Positions 16,333-24,027 are shown, counted from the first letter of the stretch. The stretch is 29,203 nt of DNA from Candidatus Helarchaeota archaeon (GCA_013375405.1 JABXJU010000028.1:1-29203); one strand, 5' to 3'. Notes: a model not told the origin generated them from the sequence alone. Numbers and translations are program-made.

Positions 16333-17187
16333 ATGGAATTTAAAGATAAGATTTATTACTCAAAAATATTGCTTGCAGCAATAGTATCCATTTTTTGTAA
16401 TTTATTGACGATACTTGCTTATTTTCTAGGCTTTGGTCATGCACAGGCAATTGGTGTTGCTTTTGGGTGGGGTATTTTAATTCCATATTATTTCCTACTT
16501 AACTGGAAATTAACTGACAAACAGATTGAAGAAATAGGTGGCAAAAAGAAAATATTTATGGAAGGAATTGGTGGATATATCACGTTTTGGGTATCTATTT
16601 GGGCGCTCTCTTACACATTTTTACATTATGTTCTTTGGCCTGACTACTATGTACCCGAAATATTAGGTAATCCTTTCTTTGCAAATGCGCCCTATTATAT
16701 TACGTCTCTCCTCATTCTTGTTATCTCGTTTTCATTATCCTCAACGAGCAGTTTTCTCTCTCGTAAAATGATGGATATTAAGCGGCTAAAACGTTACTCA
16801 TTAGAGATAAAAAAGTTCAAGGATTTAGAGAAGGAAGTAAAGGAAACTGGTAATAAAAAAGCAGCGATAAAATTAAAAAGAAAACAGAAATACATTGAAA
16901 AAATTACACGAACTGTAATGTGGCAACGGTTTAAACCAATGTTACTTTTTTTCGTCCCATTTACAATACTATTCATTTTTTTAAATGCGACGTTTAAAGA
17001 AACAACTTGTGCAATGTTCCCTTTCAATATTAAGGATATACCACTATTAAATACGTTTATTCGATCTCCGGCGGGGGTTTGGGTGCCGTTTGGCCTTCCC
17101 CTAGTCTACGTGGGTTGGTACATGGTTTCTAGTTTCGGCTTTAACACTCTTATCCAAAAATTGCTGGGACTTCGATTCGAGCAGTGA
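16333..17187 (+). CDS. DUF106/EMC3-type Oxa1-superfamily membrane insertase, N-terminally extended
   Basis: The second half shows the DUF106/EMC3/TMCO1 layout: a membrane segment (about 119-142), a basic coiled coil ('MMDIKRLKRYSLEIKKF' onward to about 195), the signature 'QRFKPMLLFFVPFTILF' membrane segment (about 196-220), a short loop and a final hydrophobic segment (about 250-275). This family inserts membrane proteins and is the archaeal relative of the ER membrane complex subunit EMC3. The first 110 residues hold three further hydrophobic segments (about 10-33, 38-58, 77-100) that typical DUF106 proteins do not have. The ATG at 16333 fits; no strong Shine-Dalgarno is seen. Upstream and downstream genes are more than 200 bases away. 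Confidence 0.8.
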   Translation: MEFKDKIYYSKILLAAIVSIFCNLLTILAYFLGFGHAQAIGVAFGWGILIPYYFLLNWKLTDKQIEEIGGKKKIFMEGIGGYITFWVSIWALSYTFLHYVLWPDYYVPEILGNPFFANAPYYITSLLILVISFSLSSTSSFLSRKMMDIKRLKRYSLEIKKFKDLEKEVKETGNKKAAIKLKRKQKYIEKITRTVMWQRFKPMLLFFVPFTILFIFLNATFKETTCAMFPFNIKDIPLLNTFIRSPAGVWVPFGLPLVYVGWYMVSSFGFNTLIQKLLGLRFEQ

Positions 17188-17400
17188 GATAATAAATTGA
17201 TACAAAAAAATATTAAATAGTTCGTAAAAAAGGCAAAGTGTTATTGCGAAATTTTAAAAGGTACTAGATGAAATAAAGATCTAAATATATTACCTTTGCG
17301 TGTAAGTTTTCGTAAGTTTAATTATATCTGTTTAAAAAAAAGACATTTCTGGGAAGATTTAGGAATTCTAATGCGAAGAATGCCAGTAAAAACGTGGTAA

Positions 17401-17886
17401 ATGATGGAACAACTCGATGAGCTAGATAAAAAAATTATTCAAATATTGAAAGAAGATTCTCGGATAGCCTATACAAAAATCGCAGAGAAACTTCAAGTTC
17501 CTGATACCACTATCCATTTTCGAATTAAAAAACTAAAAAGTTCTAAAATTATCAAAAATTTCACCATTTTAATATCACCAGAAAGTTTTGGGTATGATCT
17601 AGGTGCATTATTAAAAATAAAAATAGGCAACCACATCATTAAAGAAATCAGTGTTAAGCGAACTCATGAAATCGGGAAAATTTTTGCACAGAAAAAAAAT
17701 TTTTGTTTTCTAGCAACCGCTGAAGATGGAACAATTTTATATGGCATAATCTTTACTAAAAATGAAGAAGAATTAGAAAAAGTTGCATTAGAGATTCGTC
17801 ATGATCCAGATATTATCGATTTAGAGATAATTAAATTTACAGATATTGTAAAAGGAAGTGAATTACTCAGTTTTAATTTACTTTAA
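17401..17886 (+). CDS. Lrp/AsnC family transcription regulator
   Basis: A 161-residue protein with the N-terminal AsnC-type helix-turn-helix (residues 5-52: 'LDELDKKIIQILKEDSRIAYTKIAEKL' in outline, then the recognition helix with 'TTIHFRIKKL'). A C-terminal alpha/beta effector domain occupies about 63-150. The ligand is not predictable. It starts at ATG 17401 or 17404, directly after a stop in the same frame. The KaiC-like gene follows after 53 bases, so the two may form one unit. Confidence 0.9.
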   Translation: MMEQLDELDKKIIQILKEDSRIAYTKIAEKLQVPDTTIHFRIKKLKSSKIIKNFTILISPESFGYDLGALLKIKIGNHIIKEISVKRTHEIGKIFAQKKNFCFLATAEDGTILYGIIFTKNEEELEKVALEIRHDPDIIDLEIIKFTDIVKGSELLSFNLL

Positions 17887-17939
17887 AACAAGACGAAAAT
17901 AATTAAACATGTAAAAAGTAGAATTTTAGAGGTAGAATT

Positions 17940-18668
17940 ATGATTGAACGTGTAAAAAGTGGAATTTTAGGACTCGATGAAATTTTAAATGGAGGATTTA
18001 TCAAAGGGAGCAATGTCCTCTTGGCTGGATCAGCCGGTACAGGAAAGACAATTTTTTGCATGGAATTTCTCAACCAAGGGGTCGTCAAATACGATGAACC
18101 GGGAGTTTTCGTCACCCTTGAGGAGATGCCCGTTGAATTACGACGAGAAGCTTTATTATTCGGATGGGATTTTAAAAAATTAGAAGGTGAAAAAAAATTA
18201 GCGATTGTGGATGCAGCCTCAAGTAAGGCGGGATTACCCACAGGAGAACGCTTTGCACTGCGCCGGGGCTTTGATGTCAATATACTAGCTCAAGAAATTT
18301 ACCGTACTGCAAAGGAAATAGATGCTAAAAGAATTGTGATTGATTCTATTGCAGGACTTGGAATTCAATTCGAAGGAACAGCAAATATTAGGACCGCTAT
18401 CTTTCGTTTATCTGCACTCCTTCGCGAAATAAAATGTACTTCCATCATGACTTCAGAAGTTGCAGTGGGTGAAGTATTTACTCGGTATGGTGTCGAAGAA
18501 TTCATTGCTCAAGGTGTCGTGCTTCTCTTCCTAGAAGAAATTTCTGGAGAACTTCGCCGCTCTTTAATAGTCCGAAAAATGAGAGGAACAGCCCATTCCT
18601 TAAGGCGCTATCCTTTTGAAATATCACCCGAAAAAGGCTTCGTCGTCATGCCTGGCGGCGAAATCTAA
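17940..18668 (+). CDS. Single-domain KaiC-like RecA-superfamily ATPase
   Basis: A 242-residue protein with one KaiC domain. The N-terminus has the family signature 'SGILGLDEILNGGF', followed by Walker A GSAGTGKT at 30-37, 'FVTLEEMP' near 57, Walker B 'IVIDSIAGL' near 136-144, and a C-terminal strand region ('RSLIVRKMRGTAHS'). These archaeal proteins are often signalling ATPases linked to regulators; there is no KaiA/KaiB here. The ATG at 17940 has AGAGGT six bases upstream. It follows an Lrp-type regulator and converges on a roadblock protein with 112 bases between, containing no gene. Confidence 0.92.
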   Translation: MIERVKSGILGLDEILNGGFIKGSNVLLAGSAGTGKTIFCMEFLNQGVVKYDEPGVFVTLEEMPVELRREALLFGWDFKKLEGEKKLAIVDAASSKAGLPTGERFALRRGFDVNILAQEIYRTAKEIDAKRIVIDSIAGLGIQFEGTANIRTAIFRLSALLREIKCTSIMTSEVAVGEVFTRYGVEEFIAQGVVLLFLEEISGELRRSLIVRKMRGTAHSLRRYPFEISPEKGFVVMPGGEI

Positions 18669-18780
18669 GTTTCACCCTTTTTTTAAATCCTATTTTTCAA
18701 TTGGTTCTAAAACTAGAGATTTTAAAACAATTGAGGACAAAAATTCATCTTATATATGTATTTTAAAAAAAGATATACAA

Positions 18781-19794
18781 TTATTTTTTATCTTCTGGTT
18801 CTTCCCATCCAAGAACTTTCAAGGCCTCTAGTACAGCTTCTTTATCTGAAATCTTGAATAGGTCATCATCAGAGTCACCTTTTACAGTTGATGGGGGAGA
18901 CGTTGCAAAAGGCACACCAGAGGGTTTTGCTGCTGTAGGTTGGGGTTTTAAGGCACTCATAAGAGCTTGAGTATCGACACCTGAGGCGGGTTGAGTTGTT
19001 GGTTTAGCTCCTTTATCTACTCCTAAAGCTTGGAGCGCTTCAAACAGGGTACCCTTATCAACATCGCTTGTAGGCGCAAGTGGTTCAGGTTCTTCTATAG
19101 TGAGAGGTTCAGGTTCCTCGATAGAGATCGCTTCAGGTTCTCCTATAGGGAGAGGTTCAGGCTCTTCGATAGAAATTGTTTCAGGTTCTCCAATCGGGCT
19201 GAGAATGTCTATGGCTTCTGAAAGATTAGTATCAACAGGTTCAGGTTGTACTTGAGAGAGTGGAGGGGTTTGTACGCGTGTAGGTCTGGGTGTGGGCGTA
19301 GGTCTTACAGTTGGAATGGTTGCACCTGGCTCTAATAAGGATGCAGCAGTAGGCCCAGAAGCTGCAGGTGTTGGAACTGGTCTAGGTGCTGGAATCGGAG
19401 CTGCAACTTCACCCCCTAAAGTTTGAGCAACTTTAGAAGAGAATCTATGGAGTAAAGCCAAATAATAACCCATACGAGATGTATTTTTACAAGAACCTAC
19501 TATCATGTGCCTAGGACCTGCGCTTGTTAAAATTGTATAACCATCAGCCCCTCGAACTATAATTTCTTTAAGAGAACCATGCCGTAATTGATTTAAGGTC
19601 GTTTCTCCTAAATTAACAAGGGCTGCGCTTGCAGCGGAATAGACATCTGCATCTAATTCTGCGCCAACTGCACAAGCAATTCTCATTCCTTCCTTTGAAA
19701 CGACTGCACATGCCTCAAGCTCTGTTCTTGCTTCCAGTTTTAGTAAAAGATTTGTAAGTGTTTGTTTTATTTGCTCAGATAAAGGTTCACCCAT
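18781..19794 (-). CDS. Roadblock/LC7 domain protein with acidic octapeptide repeat tail
   Basis: Residues 1-125 form a roadblock/LC7 domain: N-terminal helix, 'ACAVVSKEGMRIACAV' strand pair, a small-residue helix 'AASAALVNLGET', then 'EIIVRGADGYTILTS' and 'HMIVGSC'. Related proteins regulate or scaffold small GTPases. Residues 130-190 are a Pro/Thr/Ala linker, followed by five tandem octapeptides of the type I-[GE]-E-P-E-x-[IL]-x and a Pro/Gln/Ser-rich part. Short helical motifs 'LFEALQALG' and 'VLEALKVLG' occur in the tail, the last just before the C-terminus. The ATG at 19794 has GGGTGA six bases upstream and a TATA element further up. No Ras-like GTPase gene is next to it. Confidence 0.88.
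   Translation of the reverse strand: MGEPLSEQIKQTLTNLLLKLEARTELEACAVVSKEGMRIACAVGAELDADVYSAASAALVNLGETTLNQLRHGSLKEIIVRGADGYTILTSAGPRHMIVGSCKNTSRMGYYLALLHRFSSKVAQTLGGEVAAPIPAPRPVPTPAASGPTAASLLEPGATIPTVRPTPTPRPTRVQTPPLSQVQPEPVDTNLSEAIDILSPIGEPETISIEEPEPLPIGEPEAISIEEPEPLTIEEPEPLAPTSDVDKGTLFEALQALGVDKGAKPTTQPASGVDTQALMSALKPQPTAAKPSGVPFATSPPSTVKGDSDDDLFKISDKEAVLEALKVLGWEEPEDKK
19075..19194 (-). repeat. Five 24-bp tandem units coding an acidic octapeptide
   Basis: Within the roadblock gene, five in-frame 24-base units encode IGEPETIS, IEEPEPLP, IGEPEAIS, IEEPEPLT and IEEPEPLA. The alternating Gly and Glu versions suggest that a 48-base unit was duplicated once and half a unit was added later. Such repeats are prone to copy-number change. 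Confidence 0.9.
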
Positions 19795-19826
19795 ACTATT
19801 TCACCCATCTCTTTTGTAATTTTAAC

Positions 19827-20165
19827 CTAAATGTAATTATTGTATAAAACTTTCATTAAATCGCTCCACTCAATTATATTTTGTCGTGGGAGCGTTTTCA
19901 CACAATGTCCTATCATAAAATTATATGAATTGATAACATAAATATTTTGATTCACTAAGATGCCAGAACCACATAAATAAAAACTAATTCTGGTTAAATT
20001 ATCAACTATTTTTGTGAAATAAAATAAATTTGAATATTTCTTAACTATGCTCTCAGGAATAATGTTAAAAAGAGGCTTATTTGACTTTCTATAAGTTTTG
20101 CGATTTTCATTAAAGAAATTGGGGATTTTAAATATCATTTTTTTCAACATTCTAATGAGTTGCAA
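19827..20165 (-). CDS. Doubtful small ORF, 112 aa, unknown function
   Basis: An open frame of 112 codons in very AT-rich DNA, where stops should be frequent, so it may be a real gene. Possible starts are TTG 20165, ATG 20150 or ATG 20138; none has a Shine-Dalgarno. The product is basic at the N-terminus and then has hydrophobic strands ('ISFYLCGSGILV', 'YVINSYNFMIGHCV'), faintly like the second half of a roadblock domain. It lies between two opposite genes and its end overlaps the promoter region of the roadblock gene. If the frame is not a gene, the interval 19795-20154 is a 360-base intergenic region with nothing else that I recognise. Confidence 0.35.
   Translation of the reverse strand: MQLIRMLKKMIFKIPNFFNENRKTYRKSNKPLFNIIPESIVKKYSNLFYFTKIVDNLTRISFYLCGSGILVNQNIYVINSYNFMIGHCVKTLPRQNIIEWSDLMKVLYNNYI
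19843..19849 (-). promoter_or_regulatory. TATA element for the roadblock gene
   Basis: The minus strand reads TTTTATA, a good archaeal TATA box, preceded by an AAAG stretch that can act as BRE. Transcription would start about 25 bases downstream (near 19820), leaving a leader of about 25 bases that contains the GGGTGA Shine-Dalgarno. Confidence 0.5.
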
Positions 20166-21345
20166 GATTATGTCTTCATCACCGTTTGGATCTCCATCAC
20201 CGTTTGGATATCCACGGGCACTCTTTGACCCAAATTATATCCCCCCCAAACTTCTTCATAGAAATAAGGAATTAAAAAATTTTTTAAATATATTCAATTC
20301 TAGCTTAAATCCCGAGGATAAATTCAATATTAACGCATATATATATGGAATTCGAGGAATTGGGAAAAGTGTTTTTACCAAATATTTCTTAAGGCTCTTG
20401 AAATCACATTTCGGAGAAAAATTCACCGATATTTATATAGATATGGCAGTTAAGTCTCCAAATGAAAATCTCCGACTATTGGTTGAATTATATTCTCAAT
20501 CTATCTCTAATAAATTTACTTATCTAAACAACCCACAAAAATTATGGAGTTATTTTCATTTTTTACGGAATAAAACTGAAATTCCGCTTATTTTAATTCT
20601 AGATAATGTGAATTATTTAAATCAACCTTTATTCGAGAAAATTATTCGCTACTCTAAAGATCTTAAAATCTCAACTATCGTTACATCCCAGATTCCCTAT
20701 AGAACTTGCAAAAAAAATTCAAATTTAATAGCTGAATATTTAGATTTTCCCCTTAAATTGGATATATATTCTTCTTCTGCATTATTAGACATTCTATCTC
20801 AACGTATTGCGTTGGCCTTTCCAATGAATATAGATACTACCCTTTCACAGTATATTGTGGATATTGTCACCCAATTTGACCTATATCGTCCAAGTACCTG
20901 TATTACTGTTTTAAAAACGATTTATCAGCATTTAATCAATGGTGAAGATGTTCATCCAACTTTAATAAGAAATATCTCCTTTCATTTACTTGAATTTCCA
21001 TTTCAAGGGGATTTAAATAGTCTCCTCCAATTTGATGATTCTACTATTGAACTTTTTTATTTACCACTGTTAGAAAAAATTGCTATTTTTTTTAAAAAAG
21101 GAAAACAAGTCTATATTGATTCTAAGGAATTATTTAGATTGTATAAAATTACCTGTGATGAACTTTTATTACCTTATAACAAAAATCAATACCAAAAATT
21201 TATAGATATATTAGTATTTGATGGATTTCTCTATCAATCAGGTTTTAAATCGGTTAACGATGAACCCCTCTTTTTTATAATGATTGATCCCCATAGGTTA
21301 CTTGAATATTTGGAGATTAAATATTCAGCAATTTCTGATGAGTAA
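20155..21345 (+). CDS. Orc1/Cdc6-like AAA+ ATPase, catalytically degenerate
   Basis: Collinear with archaeal Orc1/Cdc6 along its length. From ATG 20155 (396 residues) it has 'LFDPNYIPPKLLHRNKEL' (the usual 'YIP..L.HRe.el' entry), Walker A 'YGIRGIGKS' near 68-76, and the 'YSSSALLDILSQRIALAF' block typical of the lid. A C-terminal part that should be the winged helix follows. However Walker B reads 'LILDNVNYL' where Leu-Asp-Glu is normal, the sensor-1 strand ends 'VTSQIP' rather than Thr-Asn-Asp, and the sensor-2 'GDAR' motif is replaced by 'YRPST'. ATP may bind but hydrolysis is doubtful. The frame is open to TTG 20098; ATG 20155 or 20170 are likelier starts. The N-terminus has 'SPFG' twice, from a 15-base direct repeat. 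Confidence 0.75.
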   Translation: MSCKIMSSSPFGSPSPFGYPRALFDPNYIPPKLLHRNKELKNFLNIFNSSLNPEDKFNINAYIYGIRGIGKSVFTKYFLRLLKSHFGEKFTDIYIDMAVKSPNENLRLLVELYSQSISNKFTYLNNPQKLWSYFHFLRNKTEIPLILILDNVNYLNQPLFEKIIRYSKDLKISTIVTSQIPYRTCKKNSNLIAEYLDFPLKLDIYSSSALLDILSQRIALAFPMNIDTTLSQYIVDIVTQFDLYRPSTCITVLKTIYQHLINGEDVHPTLIRNISFHLLEFPFQGDLNSLLQFDDSTIELFYLPLLEKIAIFFKKGKQVYIDSKELFRLYKITCDELLLPYNKNQYQKFIDILVFDGFLYQSGFKSVNDEPLFFIMIDPHRLLEYLEIKYSAISDE

Positions 21346-21346
21346 A

Positions 21347-21541
21347 TTAAACTTCTATTTCATCAGCCTTTTGTTGAGTTATTTTCGCCTTTTCTTCATT
21401 CCCACCCTTTTTATACCATTCTACAGCACTTAATAGGAGACTTTTTGCTTTATTTGGTTCTCGGGATCTTAAGTGCTCTTCTGCGAGCTCTACATAGTAA
21501 TCGCCTTTCTTATTAGCAAATTCTATCAATTGTTTACTCAT
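21347..21541 (-). CDS. Small helical (TPR/MIT-like hairpin) protein, 64 aa
   Basis: The protein from ATG 21541 has 64 residues and is almost entirely helical. A helix 'YYVELAEEHLRS', a turn, 'KAKSLLLSAVEWYKKGG' and 'NEEKAKITQQKADEIE' resemble a tetratricopeptide or MIT-type helical hairpin that binds peptides. ATG 21541 is preceded by GGGGAT (seven bases upstream), which is why I prefer it to ATG 21586, which has no Shine-Dalgarno and adds a 15-residue tail. It converges on the Orc1/Cdc6-like gene with one base between stops. Confidence 0.6.
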   Translation of the reverse strand: MSKQLIEFANKKGDYYVELAEEHLRSREPNKAKSLLLSAVEWYKKGGNEEKAKITQQKADEIEV

Positions 21542-21750
21542 GTTTATCCCCAATATTTTTCTAGAATTATGTTTACTTTCATTCATATTAATGTCTTTTT
21601 TATTTCTTTAAAAAACTCAATTTAGCTCAAATTTTGCCACGTTTATAAATAAGTATCTATACTTTCTTTTCTGCTTTTAAAGCACTTGATTAGGTTAATA
21701 AGGATTCATCGACATTATTTTATAGTTCTAAATAGAATCATGTTGATGCG

Positions 21751-22542
21751 TTGGACGAGATAAGGTTGGAAAGAGGAATATCTAATCGCGATTCTGAAGC
21801 CGAAATTGATAAAATTATAGCAGGAGTTCTCCCACGAAGAGTTATCTTAAGAACGCTCTTATTATTTGGCCCAAAAACGGGACCAGAGCTACGATGGGGG
21901 ATTTCAAAATATAATGAGGTTGGTGAGGAGCTCTTTCGCAATCAAATGTATTGGGTACTTAAGGATAGTTTTGATCGGCGTATAAATGGAGTTTCTGATG
22001 CTCTTTTATACTTCAATTTGAAACATTTAGAGATTTCTGGACTCATCATCCGCGAACGATCAGAAACAGAATACAAATCAAAAGTAGCTAGCATTAATCC
22101 TCGGAAAATTCAACAAATCCGGCAATATTTCCGGGATATCGTCCCTCTCGCTTGTATTACAGGCTTTGATGTTGAAGACGACAAATGGCGCCTCACCCGA
22201 CTCTATCAAAAATTGCGTCGTACCCGATTACTTTATAACCAGTGTATTGATGATGGAATGAATTATACTTTTCTCCTCGAAGGATTGAAAAGTAAAATCT
22301 CAGCTGGTATCCCGAGGAATCAGATAAACGTAATTTCGAAGAAAAAAATGAATTATTTTGCTATATATCAACATCTTCGTAAAAAAATAGAAGATCTACT
22401 TCAAACGCACGAAGTTATCATAAATGTTACTTTCGGATCACGCTTCTTTACTATTGCGCTCACCCAACTCTCCTTCGAATACCATTTAAAAATCTTTTAC
22501 CTTGATCCACAGGAAAATATTGTGTGGATCAAACAACAATAA
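21751..22542 (+). CDS. Putative winged-helix regulator with CARF-like C-terminal domain
   Basis: A 263-residue protein of two parts. Residues 25-125 look like a winged helix-turn-helix ('VILRTLLLFGPKTGPELRWG', 'FNLKHLEISGLIIRERS'). The C-terminal 130 residues look like a Rossmann-type sensor: strand 'ACITGFDV', strand 'TRLLYNQCID', a long helix 'FAIYQHLRKKIEDLL', then strand 'HEVIINVTFGSRFFTIALTQ' followed by strand 'LKIFYLD'. The last block resembles the '[DN]-x-T-x-G-x-[KR]' region of CARF domains, which bind cyclic oligoadenylates or related ligands. No CRISPR locus is here, and the assignment is from pattern only. The only in-frame start near the beginning is TTG 21751 (or TTG 21766). It lies 323 bases upstream of actin on the same strand. 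Confidence 0.55.
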   Translation: MDEIRLERGISNRDSEAEIDKIIAGVLPRRVILRTLLLFGPKTGPELRWGISKYNEVGEELFRNQMYWVLKDSFDRRINGVSDALLYFNLKHLEISGLIIRERSETEYKSKVASINPRKIQQIRQYFRDIVPLACITGFDVEDDKWRLTRLYQKLRRTRLLYNQCIDDGMNYTFLLEGLKSKISAGIPRNQINVISKKKMNYFAIYQHLRKKIEDLLQTHEVIINVTFGSRFFTIALTQLSFEYHLKIFYLDPQENIVWIKQQ

Positions 22543-22865
22543 GCTCCTTATTTAAAATAGTCAGGATATTTTTTTCATTTTCTTTAAAATTTACGATAAA
22601 TAATTAATTTCAAAACTTAATTACTTTTATTTTTTGAATTTCATCAGCGTCAATAAATTAATTTGAATTTCGCTCACCCCTTTTTCCTTCTATTTCAGTC
22701 ATTTCCTTCATATTTATAATCTATAAGAACCTTAGATACGAAGTTTTATTAAAGAGCACCAAATATAATATGAATAAGTCAATATGACCATTCAAACTAA
22801 AAATTTGAATATAAAAGGTCTATAGTCGTTTGAATGAGTGAATTTAAAGTAATGTTGGTGATTTC
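22543..22865. other. AT-rich intergenic region carrying the actin promoter
   Basis: 323 bases between the wHTH/CARF-like gene and actin. It holds the TATA element at 22810-22817 and the GGTGAT Shine-Dalgarno at 22857-22862. The first 200 bases show pyrimidine-rich stretches but no ORF, tRNA or clear hairpin. Confidence 0.6.
22810..22817 (+). promoter_or_regulatory. Actin promoter TATA box
   Basis: TATAAAAG, matching the archaeal/eukaryotic TATA consensus, with an A-rich AAAAATTTGAA stretch upstream that can serve as BRE. Transcription would start about 25 bases downstream, near 22840, giving a leader of about 25 bases that contains the GGTGAT Shine-Dalgarno just before the TTG start. Confidence 0.6.
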
Positions 22866-24002
22866 TTGGAAGAGGAAATCTTAGGAAAACCTGTTGTTGT
22901 TGATAATGGAACTGGAATTACGAAGAATGGATATGCTGGTGAAGATCAACCTCGGAGTGTCTTTCCGACATTAATCGGATACCCCAAATACACGAGTATT
23001 ATGACAGATGTAGAGCACTATACTAGAGAGTACTATATTGGTGAAGAAGCCCTTCAGCTCCGTGGTGTGTTGCGGCTTTCTTATCCTGTTGGCCATGGAA
23101 TTGTTGAGGACTGGGGTGCTATGGAAAAAATTTGGCATTATACTTTCTACACAGATTTAAGGCTTGATCCAGCGGAGCATCCTATACTTCTTACAGAACC
23201 TCCATTGAATCCTAGACCGAATCGTGAGAAAATGTGCGAGATTATGTTTGAAACTTTTAATATTCCAGCACTCTATATTGCAATGCAAGCAGTTCTCTCA
23301 CTTTATGCATCTGGGCGTACTACTGGATTAGTAACCGACTCTGGTACTGGTGTCACTCACGTTGTACCAATCTATGAAGGGTTTGCACTTACTCATGCTA
23401 TCTCCCGTCTAGATTTAGCAGGCCGTGATATCACTGAGTACTTAATGCGTCTTCTTCGTCAGCGTGGCTATGCGTTAACAACATCAGCAGAAAAAGAAAT
23501 TGTCCGAGACATTAAAGAGAAACTTTGCTATGTTGCTCTTGATCCGGAAAAAGAACTGAAGCTCGCGGAAAAGGTATCGGGTATGGAAAAATCCTACATG
23601 TTACCTGATGGCGAGACCTTGACTGTTGGCGTAGAACGTTTTCTTGCCCCTGAAGTCTTCTTTAATCCAGGAGCTGTTGGAAAAGAAACGAGCCCAATGG
23701 ATGAGGTCATTGTTGAAGCCGTATCAAAATGCGATATTGACCTACGCCGTGATCTTTATGCAAATATCGTCCTTTCTGGCGGCTCTACTATGTTTCCAGG
23801 TCTGAAGGAACGTCTTACAAAAGAGATTGCTGAAATGATTCCCGAAAATGTGGAAGTCAAAATCATTGCACCCCCAGAACGAATGTACTCCGTCTGGATT
23901 GGAGGAAGCATTCTTTCATCTCTGAAGACATTCCAAAAGATGTGGGTCACAAGAAAAGAATACAAAGATATCGGTCCAGCAGTAGTCCATCGCTGCTTCT
24001 AA
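22866..24002 (+). CDS. Asgard actin
   Basis: A 378-residue actin (eukaryotic actin has about 375), with sequence close to eukaryotic actin throughout. The first phosphate loop is [13 protein letters not shown] (13-25), the second is [11 protein letters not shown] from Asp158, and the adenosine region includes '[12 protein letters not shown]'. The residues matching Gln137 and His161 of muscle actin, needed for ATP hydrolysis, are Gln141 and His165. '[13 protein letters not shown]', '[14 protein letters not shown]' and '[11 protein letters not shown]' are nearly as in eukaryotes, and it ends in 'VVHRCF'. The DNase-I loop region (about 44-60) is the most different. It should polymerise and hydrolyse ATP. 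The start must be TTG 22866: there is no in-frame ATG before an upstream stop, and GGTGAT precedes it closely. It is monocistronic, with an oligo-T terminator and no profilin nearby. Confidence 0.97.
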   Translation: MEEEILGKPVVVDNGTGITKNGYAGEDQPRSVFPTLIGYPKYTSIMTDVEHYTREYYIGEEALQLRGVLRLSYPVGHGIVEDWGAMEKIWHYTFYTDLRLDPAEHPILLTEPPLNPRPNREKMCEIMFETFNIPALYIAMQAVLSLYASGRTTGLVTDSGTGVTHVVPIYEGFALTHAISRLDLAGRDITEYLMRLLRQRGYALTTSAEKEIVRDIKEKLCYVALDPEKELKLAEKVSGMEKSYMLPDGETLTVGVERFLAPEVFFNPGAVGKETSPMDEVIVEAVSKCDIDLRRDLYANIVLSGGSTMFPGLKERLTKEIAEMIPENVEVKIIAPPERMYSVWIGGSILSSLKTFQKMWVTRKEYKDIGPAVVHRCF

Positions 24003-24013
24003 CTCCCAACATC

Positions 24014-24027
24014 TTTTTTTTATTTTT
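24014..24027 (+). terminator. Oligo-T terminator after actin
   Basis: Eight T followed by A and five T, 12 bases after the actin stop, on the strand of the gene. Confidence 0.45.

Noticed and set aside
17903..18280. Minus-strand ORF of 125 codons opposite the KaiC-like gene
   Set aside because: The plus strand carries an unmistakable KaiC domain; the antisense product has no recognisable fold.
19075..19194. Tandem repeats considered as a CRISPR array
   Set aside because: The units are 24 bases with no spacers, in frame inside a coding region.
19795..20154. Replication origin beside the Orc1/Cdc6-like gene
   Set aside because: The region is AT-rich, but I found no G-rich origin-recognition repeats or paired inverted elements, and the neighbouring Orc-like protein is degenerate.
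20176..20210. Two SPFG repeats at the N-terminus of the Orc-like protein, suggestive of nucleoporin FG repeats
   Set aside because: Only two copies from one 15-base duplication; not enough to imply FG-repeat behaviour.
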